A stretch of 64,000 bases of DNA from Spisula solida (GCA_947247005.1 OX365957.1:10326817-10390816), one strand, 5' to 3'; shown: positions 1 through 34,043, counted from the first letter of the stretch. Numbers and translations: made by a program. Notes: generated by a model from the letters alone, not told the origin.

Positions 1-153
1 TTTGATATCAATACTGGGTTCATTAGGATTGTCAGTGTTCATTTTAAAGGTTCACAACCTTCATTTTTGACAAACGAATAATGTGTTTTGTTAGAAAAGG
101 TATGACAGGATAAATGGTGTTGTACTACTTGAATGTAAATGTATATACATGTA

Positions 154-1225
154 TAGTCCGTTTGCGGCGAAAAAAATTGTCTAAAATGAAGATTTCTCAG
201 TATTTACTGCACCTACAAGTATGAGATTTTGCACGAGTAAATGAAATGTATCTACCTAATATACAAATAAATCTAGGCAACATCGGACATGTGTGAAAAA
301 AGTTTTGTTCATAAGTTCTATGTAAAATATTTGTAGTTTACAATGAAACTTCATGTTAGAAGACTCGATACACACAACAGCCAATTTCATGGTCACGTGA
401 CACGTCTAACGGTAGATTTACGTATTTGTAACCTATTTAATATAACATATACGAGGCCCGTCTGTTCATCTGTACTGTCTATGTGTATCATATTTTCGGG
501 TATAAACGTAAAAATGGCTTGCTTCTAGCAGCCTCCTTCTCGAACTCTAAAAACACGGATTTTACAGCATCTTTAAACGATTTTGACTGCTTAATATTAG
601 GCATTCTTCAAACGTGTTCATGAATGTCAATTTCAGGCTAATCCTAAAGGTTTGGGTAGATGTATATTACTCAGTTTTTTAGGACTGGTTTAGTCATAAG
701 ACTACTTGTCATTGCGCACATAAACATTACAATGCTTTCATTAAGTTCTTAATTTAACATTATTATATACGTGTATGTCCATCTATAAGTTTATACATAG
801 CTTATGTAGCTTAGTGAATAAGGGTTTGGTTTTCACTGCTTTTCCGTGATATTACAGGTATTATACATAATCTGTATACACACAAGCGACATACCTAAAT
901 AAATCGACTTATATGGGCCTCATAAATTTCGCTTTCATCACAGCAATGTTAATCTTGCTGATCACGGATTATAACAGTTAATAAAAGGACAGTTAAACGT
1001 CAATGGAATACCAGATTTCCCCCCTGCGTTAAAGTGTTCAAATGCAAGTAATATCAATATACAATAAAGAATAAACTTGTAGAAATAAGTAACTAAAAAT
1101 TATGAAATTTAAAATGGGATTAGGTAGAATGTAATTATGATTCTACGTAAAATTTTATCAACATCTGATGAATAGATGTTTAACCATTCAAAATTTAGAC
1201 GATTTTTTTCGCTGCAAACGGGCTA
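154..1225. mobile_element. 1.07-kb TIR element, TA target-site duplication
   Basis: The ends are near-perfect inverted repeats of about 38 bp. The left begins TAGTCCGTTTGCGGCGAAAA and the right end, reverse-complemented, begins TAGCCCGTTTGCAGCGAAAA. Both sides are flanked by TA, which fits the Tc1/mariner-like target preference. No transposase remnant was seen inside, so it is a non-autonomous (MITE-like) element. A diverged relative of its inner part (near 780-905) occurs at 24.25-24.37 kb. Confidence 0.8.
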
Positions 1226-1347
1226 TACTAGATCTAGTCAATGTGACTATATAGTACATTTCCATTGGGCAGTAACAAGTTGGATTTAGAATCTAGTAAA
1301 GAACAATTACAAAGACGAATGCCGCAACATTTGAACAGATAACCTAC

Positions 1348-23362
<22,015 letters not shown>

Positions 23363-23676
23363 GTCCAAATTATGTTCTAGTAGAGCTTCCACTACAACAT
23401 ACAGAAATATAAATTCGCATTTGTCTTACTCTCGTATTCCACAGTTTGTCTTGAATAACGGACCGAATGACTTTTTTACCGTTTTTACGTTTGAATTTTA
23501 AATGCCCTAAGTTTTTAACCATCTTATTTCTCCACAGCCAATTCATCCGAGCAGGAAACGAGTGCCAGCAAATATCAAGATAATTCATCTAACGAGCATC
23601 TCATGAAATTATGTGACAATAACTTAATTGGAAAAGTGACGCTGAAATAAGAACGCCAAGACGAGACAATTAGTTT
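23363..23676. other. Upstream flank of the IgGFc-like gene
   Basis: No TATA box or clear initiator was recognised. The stretch 23527-23575 (CCAATTCATCCGAGCAGGAA, ACGAGTGCCAGC) recurs in diverged form at 47.92-47.97 kb, so at least part is dispersed repeat. The 72-codon minus frame here overlaps that repeat and is not supported as a gene. Confidence 0.5.
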
Positions 23677-24247
23677 TGACGTTACGCATCATTTGAAGCC
23701 CAGCGCGGTTGACGTTACGTTTCCTTTTCTGTATAGTAATGAAAGCAGCTTCTAACCAAATGATAATGCCACTGTTATGTTATACTGTTATTGACTTATG
23801 TTGAGGTGAATATGATGTTTTGTTGACCTGAAAAAGAGATATTGACCGATGAAAAAGTCAGAGGTCAATATCACTTTTTGAAGGTCAACTAAACATCAAA
23901 TTCATCGAAACATAAGTCGACAACTGTTATATTGTATACCATGCCATAAGTCAAGGAAATAAAACCTATTGACTCTTTTTAAATTATAACAACTTCAGTC
24001 TCTTTTCAGTAAAGTGTATGTAATAGAAACAAAAGACGACTCTTCAAATGTTCTAGCTAACAATGCACCTCCTATTATGTTTATGTATGAGAGAGTATTC
24101 ACGTATTTATTATCCATTGATAGCAAATAATTAAGCTAACTTAATCAGGTCAGTCACCTGTTTTAAATAACATTGTGTATATAGACATTGCCATTTCTAT
24201 TATTAATTTATAAATTTAACATTTATTGTATATATATTGAGTATATG

Positions 24248-24580
24248 GCTTGGTGCATAAGGTATTGATTCTCACTGCCGTTTTATCAAATCAAAATATT
24301 TAGACTATAAAAATGCTTTGTTTTGATATTACATTGTTTGTATACAAGTGACAGACCTAAATAAATGGAAAATATAATCCGTTTATAAAGTCAGCATATA
24401 AAGTCAGCAAGTCAGCATATAAAGTCAGCATATAAAGTCAGCATATACAGTCCGTTTATATAGTCCGTTTATTCAGGTCTGTCACTTGTATAAAACATTG
24501 CAATTTCGTAATATTGTAGTTTTATGATTTCAACATTAAAATTTGAGAAAACCAAATACCTTATCCACTAAGTCAAATAA
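24248..24580. repeat. Inverted repeat with short tandem repeats in its loop
   Basis: The left arm has ATACAAGTGACAGACCTAAA and TAAGGTATTGATT; the right arm carries the reverse complement (TTCAGGTCTGTCACTTGTAT, ACCTTATCCACTAAG). The loop holds GTCAGCATATAAA repeats and two TATAGTCCGTTT-like motifs, the same words as the TIR of the 154-1225 element. Confidence 0.6.
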
Positions 24581-24615
24581 TAATACACATCACTTCCATT
24601 AAAATAACCTAATTA

Positions 24616-25369
24616 TAGTTCAATGTTGACCCATGAGCCACGACCTCCCCGACGAGTTCATTTGAGCAGGTAGACTGTGATTAATTACGTTCACTATTCA
24701 TGATTTGAAGATATGATACTTTATGGTGTAAGTGTTTGATCGATTGACAGTTAAGCGCAGTTAGCAACGTGTAGGATCTTTATCCCAATATTCTGTGGTT
24801 CGAACCCCACATAACATTTCTTTTTTAATTTAACAATTTTTATTTATTTAATTTTAATTTTATTTAAGGATTATGCAGCCATGTAATCATAAAAAAGACT
24901 TGATTTTTTTGCAATACTGTTAAGTGAATGCCACAGTGCTGCAAAAAAGATATACTCTAACAGACGATATGTTGACGACTGTGAGTGCTAAACCTTGCTA
25001 TAACTCACAAAACAACAGATTCATTTCGTTCCTGTTTTTATCACAGACTTACATAAAACTCATTGTCATTCTATTTTACGTTAAACTAACTTACTGAGAA
25101 CGTTTTCGTTTTGATGTATTCGCTATATCTTTACACATCATTAATTACACAAAACGGGTATTCATGTTTATATAGTATTTTACAAGTTTTAAGCATAAAA
25201 ATGTTTTATATTTATAGTGTAATTCGAACTTGCACCCCTCTGACAAAAAATCTCCAAACGTTTTACTGTGACGACCATTATTTGACCAATGTTAACGAGA
25301 TATCCTCGACGCTCAAGCCGAGAATGAGTACTATCCACCCAGTCAGAGCCTTTGCCCGAAACCAAACTA
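24616..25369 (-). mobile_element. Old copy of the two-module tRNA-like MITE family
   Basis: It starts TAGTTCAATGTTGACCCATG after TA and ends GCCCGAAACCAAACTA, a decayed version of the family's other end (GCTCGAAATCGAACTA). Inside are a plus-strand tRNA-like module (24750-24822: B-box-like GGTTCGAACCCC, then T run) and, near 25218-25295, a decayed minus-strand module (ATTCGAACTTGCACC). It is the reverse orientation of the copy at 28.9 kb and much more diverged. Confidence 0.6.
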
Positions 25370-25469
25370 ACATTTTGTTATTTTCATTGAAGTTGGTTCG
25401 AGTACCGCACAGAAAAAGAAACGTAATGTAAATGGCACCGGGCTTCAAAGTATGCGTAACGTCATTATG

Positions 25470-27470
25470 GCGCCATAATGGTTTGTGACGTTCTTAATTC
25501 AACGTAAAGTTTTCAATCAAGCCATTTATTGTACCATTTTACTAAAAATTGAAGCATTAAATAAACAGTGGCTATGCCAATATAATAATATTGTAATATG
25601 AATATTGATTTCTGTGATCATTCGGTGAAATACGCCATACATAGTATATAGTACCAATTAACATTCAAGATCATACATCCTTGAACTCAAAAGTGAAAAT
25701 CTAGTATATCGCATTACAAATGATTTGTTTCAGAAAATGAAAATCACATTTTTCTCTGATATTATTTATTGATTGCGTCAATCGAGATGATCTGAATTAC
25801 TTACATATTTTCACTATTAAACAATAAATGATATCTTAATAAATGTGACGTCTTACCTCTACAAAGACATCTATGGCATTAAATTACCGACACTTGCACA
25901 AGTGATTAATTAAACATTTACGGTTTTAAGGTTAATCTTTAAATCTAACGGGATTAAAAAAAGAAATTAGAGAATAATGATTATAAATATATTAAATAAT
26001 TCAAAATGAATTTTAAAAAGTGCACTTAAGGTAAGGGTTAGGTTATGGTTATTTAAAAAAATGTAAGTTATTGCCCCACAAACTGAATTAAGGAATTGAA
26101 ACTACAGTACTGTTTATAAACTAAACTTGACACCCTGTACATATGATGTGCACTAGGTTTTAACTTCTAGTGCACTTGGATTGCACTTAACTTGTAGTCT
26201 ACACGTTCTGGTTTATCTCTTATGTGTTAGTCATGTAACTGTTTTTTTTAACATTTTATACATGTACATGTACCTAGAAATTCCCACCATAGGAATTATG
26301 TTTGAAATGAAAATTAATTAAAACATAACTTAATATATATTACTGGAGGTGGATATTTTTCCTATTTCTTTTAATCCTATTTAAGGCAGTCTAAAACATA
26401 ACTATTGTGATAATTGATAAACAATAATGTGTATATTTGTGTAAAATAATGAATGGTAATACATGTAGTTATTTTTTTTGTAAATTAGGAATATTTTTAA
26501 ATGAATAAATTATAATTAAACTGATGAATGAACACAAATTAATTCAGTGACGAATAATGTAAATTGTATTGTAATTCTCAATAGATCTAATGGTCCACGT
26601 CTTCATTGAAAACTATTAGATAGAGGAATTTGGACTCAAATCTAATACGTATTGCAATACGAGAAATGTACGAGATAGAGATAATCATGATGTGGCTGTT
26701 CAGCGTTCTTATTGAGATGGGAACTTCATGAAGTAGTGTTACTGGTGTCAATTCTTTATTGGGTTATCCCGGTTTATCTATTTGTACCTTACGTTGCATC
26801 TACCATAGTATTAAATTGTATTCTCTAATACATAATGTATGTTAAATGTTCTGAATATGACACGTTCTCCAAATGTGCAGTAACTTATTTTTCGAAAAGC
26901 AATCACACTGACAATAAAGATTATACAATAAGGTACATGGCAATAAAACACATTCTTTAGGGGCCAGCCTCGTTCAGTATGGGGGAAATAAATGTCTCAT
27001 CCAAAATATGTATATAATGCTGTATATTGTTCTATTCTTCAAGAATCAATGCAGATCCCACATATATAGTTGAATTTCCATTTCATAAAATTAAAAAAAA
27101 ACATTTTACAAACTTTTATTACGTAACTGTTGCATGCCAACATTGATCTTTAGTCGTATACAATAAATCATCAACCTAGCATTGATGATGTTTTGCTTTA
27201 TCTTGACCAGCAAAACACTCAACTTCCTGCGCACTGCTCGGTCGTACAGAATCCAAGCGCTCGAAAATACGTTGAGACACGGTGCAGAATGTAATCAAAT
27301 CATCTGATCATTCAGCGGGGGATATCAATTCAAAGAGTTCTGCCTCTAACATTCTTCTCAACAAAAAAATGTGTAACAATTTCATTAAGACATTAAGTCT
27401 TCATTGATCATGCGTGTTGTTATCATACACATGTGAAATTTACTAATTATACGTTAGTATGATTTACAAT
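25470..27470. other. AT-rich region, no gene seen
   Basis: About 2 kb of very AT-rich sequence with no supported coding region. The only recognisable piece is at 25600-25660, where TTCTGTGATCATTCGGTGAA is the inverted counterpart of the TTTCACCGAGTGATCACAGA block at 10.91 kb. Confidence 0.5.
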
Positions 27471-27479
27471 ATGAATAGG

Positions 27480-27587
27480 TTATAGATCACATATTAGAAT
27501 TATAAACGAATTGAGTACAAGTGAGCGGAGCGACCGCATTACTTGATTTGTTTATAATTCTTATATATGATCTATACCCGGGTTATA
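27480..27587. repeat. Imperfect hairpin, arms about 44 bp
   Basis: The left arm TATAGATCACATATTAGAAT, TATAAACGAATTGAGTA pairs with the right arm TTGATTTGTTTATAATTCTT, ATATATGATCTATA. The centre (GAGCGGAGCGACCGC) adds a small GC-rich stem. It could be a miniature foldback element; no flanking duplication was defined. Confidence 0.7.
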
Positions 27588-27794
27588 GCTTATCCGCCCA
27601 CTTTTTGGTGGCCTTTTCAACAGTTTTGTATGCAAACAATAGCATGCCCATTAATAGATTATTGACCAGTGAAATAAAACATGATTACATGTGTTGGAAG
27701 ATAATTGCATAAACAAAATAAATGTACAATTGAGAGGGGTATTTAGAAAGTTTATGGTGGTGATGCGTTGTTATTTAACCTTCAAACATTGTTG

Positions 27795-28920
27795 TAAGTG
27801 CTGCCCTAGAGACATTTTATGATTTCTTTAAAGATTTAAACACCAATAATGCACGTGATGGTGAAAATGTTGAACCTACAATTCCCGATGTTGATTTAGA
27901 TAATAATTTTAATAGAGAGATAACCGTTCCAGAAATTAAAAAGGAGTAAATAAACTCAAACACTTTAAAGCGTCCGGTCTAGACAGGATCTCAAAGGAAT
28001 ATTTGAAAATGTAATGATGCCACTCTATCACAAATTATGGAACTATGTTGGATTTTGTGGCTTGTTGGGATCATCGTCCTAAATGACAAAAATGAAGGAG
28101 ATACTGACAAACCTGAGAATTACCGACCGATAACGCTATTGAGTTGTATGGGTAAATTATTTATTGCGATTTTAAATGATAGACTAAACCAATACATAAA
28201 AATATATTAAATCAAAACCAAACTGGGTTTAGAAAAAATTATACTGATGATAATATATCTTATTCGAATATTATACGCATAAAAAGAAAACAGTTATTCT
28301 GTGCATTTATTGATTTCAAAAAGCATTTGACTCCGTATGGCGTGTAGGTCTTTAGGCAAAGTTAATGAAATATAATATAAAAGGCAACTATTTAACCATT
28401 ATTGAAACTATGTATGACGATATCAAATCTTGTATTGTTTTAAATGGACAGATATCAAACTTCTTTCAATGTAACAGAGGGTTAAGACAAGGAGAAATAT
28501 TTCCCCAATACGTTTTTCCCTCTTTCTAAATGACCTAAATCACTATGTGTTAACCCAAAATGTAAGTAATTCAGAAATTGTCATTGACACTGACTTAGAA
28601 ATGTTATACTATACGATACACTTATTTTTGCAAATACAGAATAAGAGCTTGCGTCCCTGTAAATACCTTTCATGAATATTGCACAACATGGCAACTAGAA
28701 ATCAATTTTTAAAAAGTCAAGTATATCAGTTTTTGGTGATAAACAAGACAGGAGAAGAAAGAAACATTAGTATAAATATCCATGTCATAGACATCCTGGA
28801 TAATTTTAAATACTTGGGGATATGTTTCTTAAACAATAGACAGTTTGCCCTGACAAAGAAATAGGCTGTTGAACAGGCGAGAAATGCACTGTTTTGTTTA
28901 TATAGGAAATAAGACATTTA
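27795..28920 (+). pseudogene. LINE (non-LTR) reverse transcriptase, dead, part 1
   Basis: Frameshifted but readable: LETFYDFFKDLNTNNARDGE, REITVPEIKK, NKLKHFKASGLDRISKEYL, ITLLSCMGKLFIAILNDRLN, NQTGFRKNYTDDNISY, LFCAFIDFKK (palm motif A), RGLRQGE (motif B region), NDLNHYVL. The Y-A-D-D box is broken (MLYYTIHLF remains). Then NQFLKSQVYQFL, NFKYLGICF and ARNALFCLYRK. It is truncated at the 5' end near 27795 and interrupted at 28920 by a MITE. Confidence 0.85.
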
Positions 28921-29647
28921 TAGTTCGATTTCGAGCATTGAGCCGTGACTGCACTTTTAACGTTTTAACCATTAATCGATATAGGTTGGTATAGGTTTAA
29001 TGGAAAGTATAAGTAATAGAATTAAGGCCAGCTATCCGATGTGTCTGAATGGTCGTGACGGTATAGCCCTTGATACATTGTAAAATAACTTTTGTCTGAC
29101 CAGGGCAAGTTCGAATCTCACCAAAAAAATGTATTTTTCTTTTTTTAATTTATATTTACACATTTTTAAATTTATGAATGCACATAACTTGCAATATCCG
29201 TGTTATAACAGTATGTGACAAGCCATATTTGTTACAAGCTTCAAAATATTTTTAGATCTTGCATGTGTATTGTAGAATGTTATGACGGCTAATCAACGTA
29301 ATACAGGTTGTCAGTAAACTCGGAATAAGGAAACGATTGCTATAAGTGAAAATGAAAAATAAATTGAATCAACACATTTTCATGGATTAATTAAAAAAAG
29401 AATCTATACTTTTTAAATGAAATAAAAAAATGAATTAAAAATATGAGCGAATTGGGAATTTGAACAACCAAACTTCGGGTTAGAAATCCTGTACGTTGCC
29501 GACTGCACTAAACTGTAATTCGATAACAAACAGATATATGTAAGAATCACATCATTAAATAATGACATTCGAACGTAACAAACTATGGTCTACCCGCCGA
29601 AATGGACTAGTCCGATAGGTCATGGCTCAGAGTTCAAAATTGAACTA
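28921..29647 (+). mobile_element. tRNA-module MITE (727 bp) inserted in the LINE, TA duplication
   Basis: It starts TAGTTCGATTTCGAGCATTG and ends CAGAGTTCAAAATTGAACTA, with TA on both sides (28919-28920, 29648-29649). The left half has a plus-strand tRNA-like module (29053-29128, AAGTTCGAATCTCACC then T run). The right half has a different tRNA-like module on the minus strand (29455-29520). LINE coding text resumes right after it (QLKFFDNTVVPKLTYS). Confidence 0.88.
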
Positions 29648-29799
29648 TAGATTTACATATAGTCTGTCAACTAAAATTCTTTGATAATACTGTTGTACCT
29701 AAACTAACATATAGTTGAGAAGTCTGGGGTTTTAGTAATTCATCAATGATTGAACAAGTTCATACAGATTATCATATACATATTTTGCATGTTAAACAA
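29648..29799 (+). pseudogene. LINE reverse transcriptase, part 2
   Basis: Between two insertions the LINE frame reads QLKFFDNTVVPKLTYS, then EVWGFSNSSMIEQVHTDY and HILHVKQ, the region downstream of the RT thumb in these elements. It has a stop in place of a Cys codon after LTYS. Confidence 0.83.
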
Positions 29800-31259
29800 G
29801 GTAACAAGAGTGCCAAAATGTCACAAAATACGCCCGTCTTGGGGCATGGTGAGTCTCAGGCATGGTGAATGAAAAAAACAATGCAACATTTTTTTTAATT
29901 AAAGGACCATAACCCAAGAAGGCCTAGGCTGATTTCGCCTACAATTGAACTTGTCTTAGATATTATATCCATGAACATTGTCACCAAGTTTGAAGATACT
30001 CAGATGAAAACTCTTAGCACTAGAGAACAGACAAGGTCAATTTCACATTTATTTTGGTAATTATAGGATCATAACCAAATAAGGCCTGGGCCGATTTGGC
30101 CTATAATCAAACTTGGCCTAGATATTATGCCCATAAGCATTGTCACAAAGTTTGAAGACAATTGGATGGAAACTGTTCGCGTTAGAGCACAGACAACCAA
30201 TTTCATACTTATTTGGTAATTAATTTCTTATTTGGTAATTAAAGGACCATAACCCAATAAGGCCTAGGCCGATTTGGCTTATTATCGAACTTGGCCTAGA
30301 TATTATGCCCATAAGCATTGTCAGCATGTTTGAAGATGATCGGAGGAAAACTGTTAGCGTTAGAGTACAGACAAGGCCAATTTCATACTTATTTGGTAAT
30401 TAAAGGACCATAACCCAATAAGGCCTTGGCCGATTTGGCCTTTAATCGAACATGGCCTAGATATTATGCCTATAAGCATTGTCAGCAAGTTTGAAGATGA
30501 TCGGATGAAAACTGTTAGCGTAAGAGTACAGACAAGGCCAATTTCATACTTATTTGGTAATAAAAGGACCATATCCAAATAAGGCCTAGGCCGATTTGGT
30601 CTATAATCGAAATTGGTCTAGATATTATGCCCATAAGCATTGTCAGCAAGTTTGAAGATGATTGGATGAAAACTGTTAGCGTAAGAGTACAGACAAGGCC
30701 AATTTCATACTTATTTGGTAATAAAAGGACTATAACCCAATAAGGCCTAGGCCGATTTGGCCTATAATCGAACTTGGCCTAGATATTATGCCCATAAGCA
30801 TTGTCAGCAAGTTTGAAGATGATCGGATGAAAACTGTTAGCGTAAGAGTACAGACAAGGCCAATTTCATACTTATTTGGTAATAAAAGGACCATATCCAA
30901 ATAAGGCCTAAGCCGATTTGGTCTATAATCGAACTTGGTCTAGATATTATGCCCATAAGCATTGTCAGCAAGTTTGAAGATGATTGGATGAAAACTGTTA
31001 GCGTAAGAGTACAGACAAGGCCAATTTCATACTTATTTGGTAATAAAAGGACTATAACCCAATAAGGCCTAGGCCGATTTGGCCTATAATCGAACTTGGC
31101 CTAGATATTATGCCCATAAGCATTGTCAGCAAGTTTGAAGATGATCGGATGAAAACTGTTTGCGCTAGAGTACAGACAAATTACTGGACGCCGCCGCCCG
31201 CCCGCACGCCCGCCAAGGGTGTTCACATAATACGTCCCGTTTTCAACGGGCGTATAAAA
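29800..31259 (+). mobile_element. Helentron-like (pearl/HINE-type) element with eight 161-bp core repeats
   Basis: 5' end GTAACAAGAGTGCCAAAATG; 3' end a GC-rich stretch followed by the hairpin CCCGTTTTCAACGGG and GTATAAAA. The core has eight units; AAGGCCT-type landmarks fall at 29921, 30083, 30261, 30422, 30583, 30744, 30905 and 31066, mostly 161 bp apart, with a 322-bp two-unit higher-order pattern from 30583. It interrupts the LINE between HVKQ and RTPNTMLYGDLGRF. The pearl/HINE assignment rests on known architecture in bivalves (tandem core, 3' hairpin), not on a database match. Confidence 0.8.
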
Positions 31260-31325
31260 AGAACTCCAAATACAATGTTATATGGTGATTTAGGACGTTT
31301 TCCAGTTATTTTGACCATACATTAT
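31260..31325 (+). pseudogene. LINE reverse transcriptase, part 3
   Basis: The LINE frame resumes as RTPNTMLYGDLGRFPVILTI, which continues HVKQ from 29799. The similarity ends near 31325, so the 3' end of the LINE is lost or diverged. Confidence 0.8.
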
Positions 31326-31329
31326 AACC

Positions 31330-32970
31330 GGACGAAAACCATGCGTAAACATAAAGAATCCGCGAGCACGCGCTGTTGGTGTCTAGTTTTGCGTATGCTC
31401 ATTTTAAGGCTCCGCCGTCGACTATAAATGATATAATACAGCGTCATATGAACTGTAAATCCCATTTAATATAATTTAATTATCTCCGATAATAAGCTGT
31501 GTTCTTCTTTATATAAAATTGCTGTTCGGATTCTACCACTTGTTACTATACCAGGTTAGTTGATTTTGTGAATGTGTGATATATTGCTTTATTTAATGCT
31601 AACGAGTGGTTTACCGCGGAATATAGTGAATAATAATCCGATAATTTCACTGGCGATAATTTCACTCAAACCGACTACATTTTGTACTTTTGAAATCCCC
31701 GTGGAGCGCCTCAATTTTTGTTTAAGCCTATTGACGTCTATACTGTCTGCCCTTAACTCTCAGTGGATAGCTGCCAAAATCCCAATTTGGAGGCAGTGCA
31801 GCCGAATAATAATGATGTATTGTATCGGTAATAATTTAAATATGCAGTAAGTATTTTGAATAAACTTAATACATGAACATTATACAATCAAACATTAACT
31901 CGGAACAGTTTATTACTCAAATGATTAACGGATAGCTTGTTTACAGTGGCTACTGTATTAGAATATCTAGATAGCGTATGTATACAAAATGAAAAAGTCG
32001 TTCTTCCATCAAAAATACACTTTATAATCAAAGTCAACATGTTTACTAAAACTACAATAAAGTAAATCCGTATACTAGTAAGAGGAAATTAAGCCGGAAA
32101 TCTACCGCTTTATAATGATCTATTTGATCGTACGTCAGCGCGCGCTTTGAAAATGACGTCATGTCAGCATTAAGAGGCACCATACGGGGCAATAAAATTC
32201 AATTAAGAAAGATTTAAATAACGCATTAAATAAATAGAATACTTGTATTTTTCGGTGTAAGATCGAATGTTATTTCACCGAGTGAGCAGCTGACGCAATA
32301 TTTTCACGAGTGGCGTACACCGAAAAACACAAATATCCTCTATGTAATGTATATTGCTGTATATTATTGATCATTTCCTATCAATGCTAATCTAACCCCA
32401 TTTTCATACTACTGTTTGAAATCGTAATGTCACAAGTTTAGCTTTTATTTCGCTTTTCGGCGTCTTAGCCAAACGTTTGTGACAATTCCACAATAAATCT
32501 AGATGTATAAAATTATCGTATTACTATATCTGATTTCATAAAAGCCACAACGTTTGCATGTATTTTGTGTTTGCCTCGTCGCTAATACTGATATACATTG
32601 TATCCAGTAGTTATACAGCACCATATATATCAAAATATTCCATGTAATAATCCCACAAATCCTCTAAAATTTTGGCAACAAACTAAGCATTTATTGCGGC
32701 CAGATCATATAAGCTTTATTGTACAACAGATTCAGCTTTCAATAGCTGGGACATAGTTCTAAATATATGCATTCACGAACCACTGACCGACAAATTAAGG
32801 TTAATGTATGACCATTCACATACAAACTCAAACCGTTTTATTATCGGATTAAATCAGAAAATCCGTATAAAATAATGTCCAAAGTTGACCAGGTTAAAAT
32901 TTGTTTGACCCAGGTTATTAACCCACATGAATAACCCGTGAAGAGGTTGTTCATGTTAGCTTACTAACCA
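31330..32970. other. Unassigned region with a short TIR hairpin
   Basis: No supported coding region. At 32247-32330 a small inverted structure (TTTTTCGGTGTAAGATCGAA ... TACACCGAAAAAC) around TTATTTCACCGAGTGAGCAG belongs to the same word family as the element ends at 10.9 and 25.6 kb. Confidence 0.5.
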
Positions 32971-33189
32971 GCGCACGTGCGCGGGTTGTTCAAGTTTGGT
33001 TAAGGTGCATCTACACGGTAAGTTTTGGTGTATACATCTTGACCTATATATGTCAAAATGTACCGTGTAGTAACGAGTAGTACTGTCGGTTCAATAAGTA
33101 ATACTAATGAGGGAACTGTCCCATTCAAAAGTATGTTTTATATAATAAAATAGATACATTCAATCAATAGTATAAGACTTGAAAACCAG

Positions 33190-33268
33190 TTTTCACATCG
33201 TCTTGTTAGTCGAGTGGGTAAGCATGTCGCTATTATGCAAGTAATTTTGTTCAATCTCGTCACTGATT
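33190..33268 (+). other. tRNA-like module (pol III box-like)
   Basis: TTAGTCGAGTGGGTAAGCAT resembles an A box/D arm and TTGTTCAATCTCGTCAC a decayed B box/T arm, followed by a T-rich stretch. It faces the minus-strand module at 33.55-33.63 kb. It does not fold as a functional tRNA. Confidence 0.5.
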
Positions 33269-33547
33269 TTTTATATCTTTTTACAAGTACCTTACTTTCT
33301 ATTTGTAACTAATATAATAACATACACGAAGTAAGGTATGCAATTTACGTAGATTAATTTTTGTGTTATTTCTTCATTCTTTATCAAGTCGTACTTCACT
33401 TATATTATTTTTATACACAGTACAACACTCATACAATCGTTTTTAATATATTCACTGTATATGAAACTTTGATCACTTTGAAGTATCGATTCATTAAAAA
33501 AGCAGTGTAACATAAGACTTTATAACATGGATACATGCAATAAAAAG

Positions 33548-33632
33548 TTGACCGACGTGAGAATCGAAACTACAACTCAGAAGAAACTAAATGGGAGTAA
33601 GGGTTTATCCACTACACTACTGCGACTTTGAT
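33548..33632 (-). other. tRNA-like module (pol III box-like), minus strand
   Basis: On the minus strand GTAGTGTAGTGGATAAACCC resembles an A-box region and TAGTTTCGATTCTCAC a B box. It converges with the module at 33.19 kb, the same arrangement as in the TAGTTC MITE family. Confidence 0.5.
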
Positions 33633-34043
33633 ATATGGAATGAGAGGTGCACACTATTTGATATCGATCCCATATAAAGTTTACCTGACAGGCGAGTCTA
33701 TATTTATAACTGTTCTCATTTGACTTTGAACGCACTATACAGATCTACCACACATTTTCGGGAGATGTACGACAGATTCATTGGATAGTCGCCACAGTAC
33801 AGAAATAGCTTGGTGTAACACCGAAACGGACCTGCTCATAGAATTCGTCCAGTATGATACATATACCAACACCACACACAGTCCTATCAATACGTCTTCC
33901 TCAACCGACTCCATCGTTAACTAGAATTTTGGAGAGAAATGACGTGTGATTTATAAGTCATGGTCTACCGTGTAGTTACACAGCATATAAACGACTGTAC
34001 GTCAATCTAGGATGCCGTGATTGGATTTAAATGGTTGGAGTAA

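Larger units (their letters stand above)
23677..25463. mobile_element. 1.8-kb TIR element with nested insertions
   Basis: Terminal inverted repeats of about 50 bp at roughly 80% identity: left TGACGTTACGCATCATTTGA, right (reverse-complemented) TGACGTTACGCATACTTTGA, both followed by AGCCC and, further in, ACGTTTC. Inside are a hairpin (arms 23792-23846 and 23863-23919) shared with the 11-kb copy, a second inverted repeat (24248-24368 against 24470-24580), and a tRNA-module MITE (24616-25369). No transposase was seen. Confidence 0.75.

Noticed and set aside
1..80. Possible next exon of the lectin domain on the minus strand (NTDNPNEPSIDIK)
   Set aside because: No clear acceptor and no match to the second half of the fucolectin pattern; cut by the window edge.
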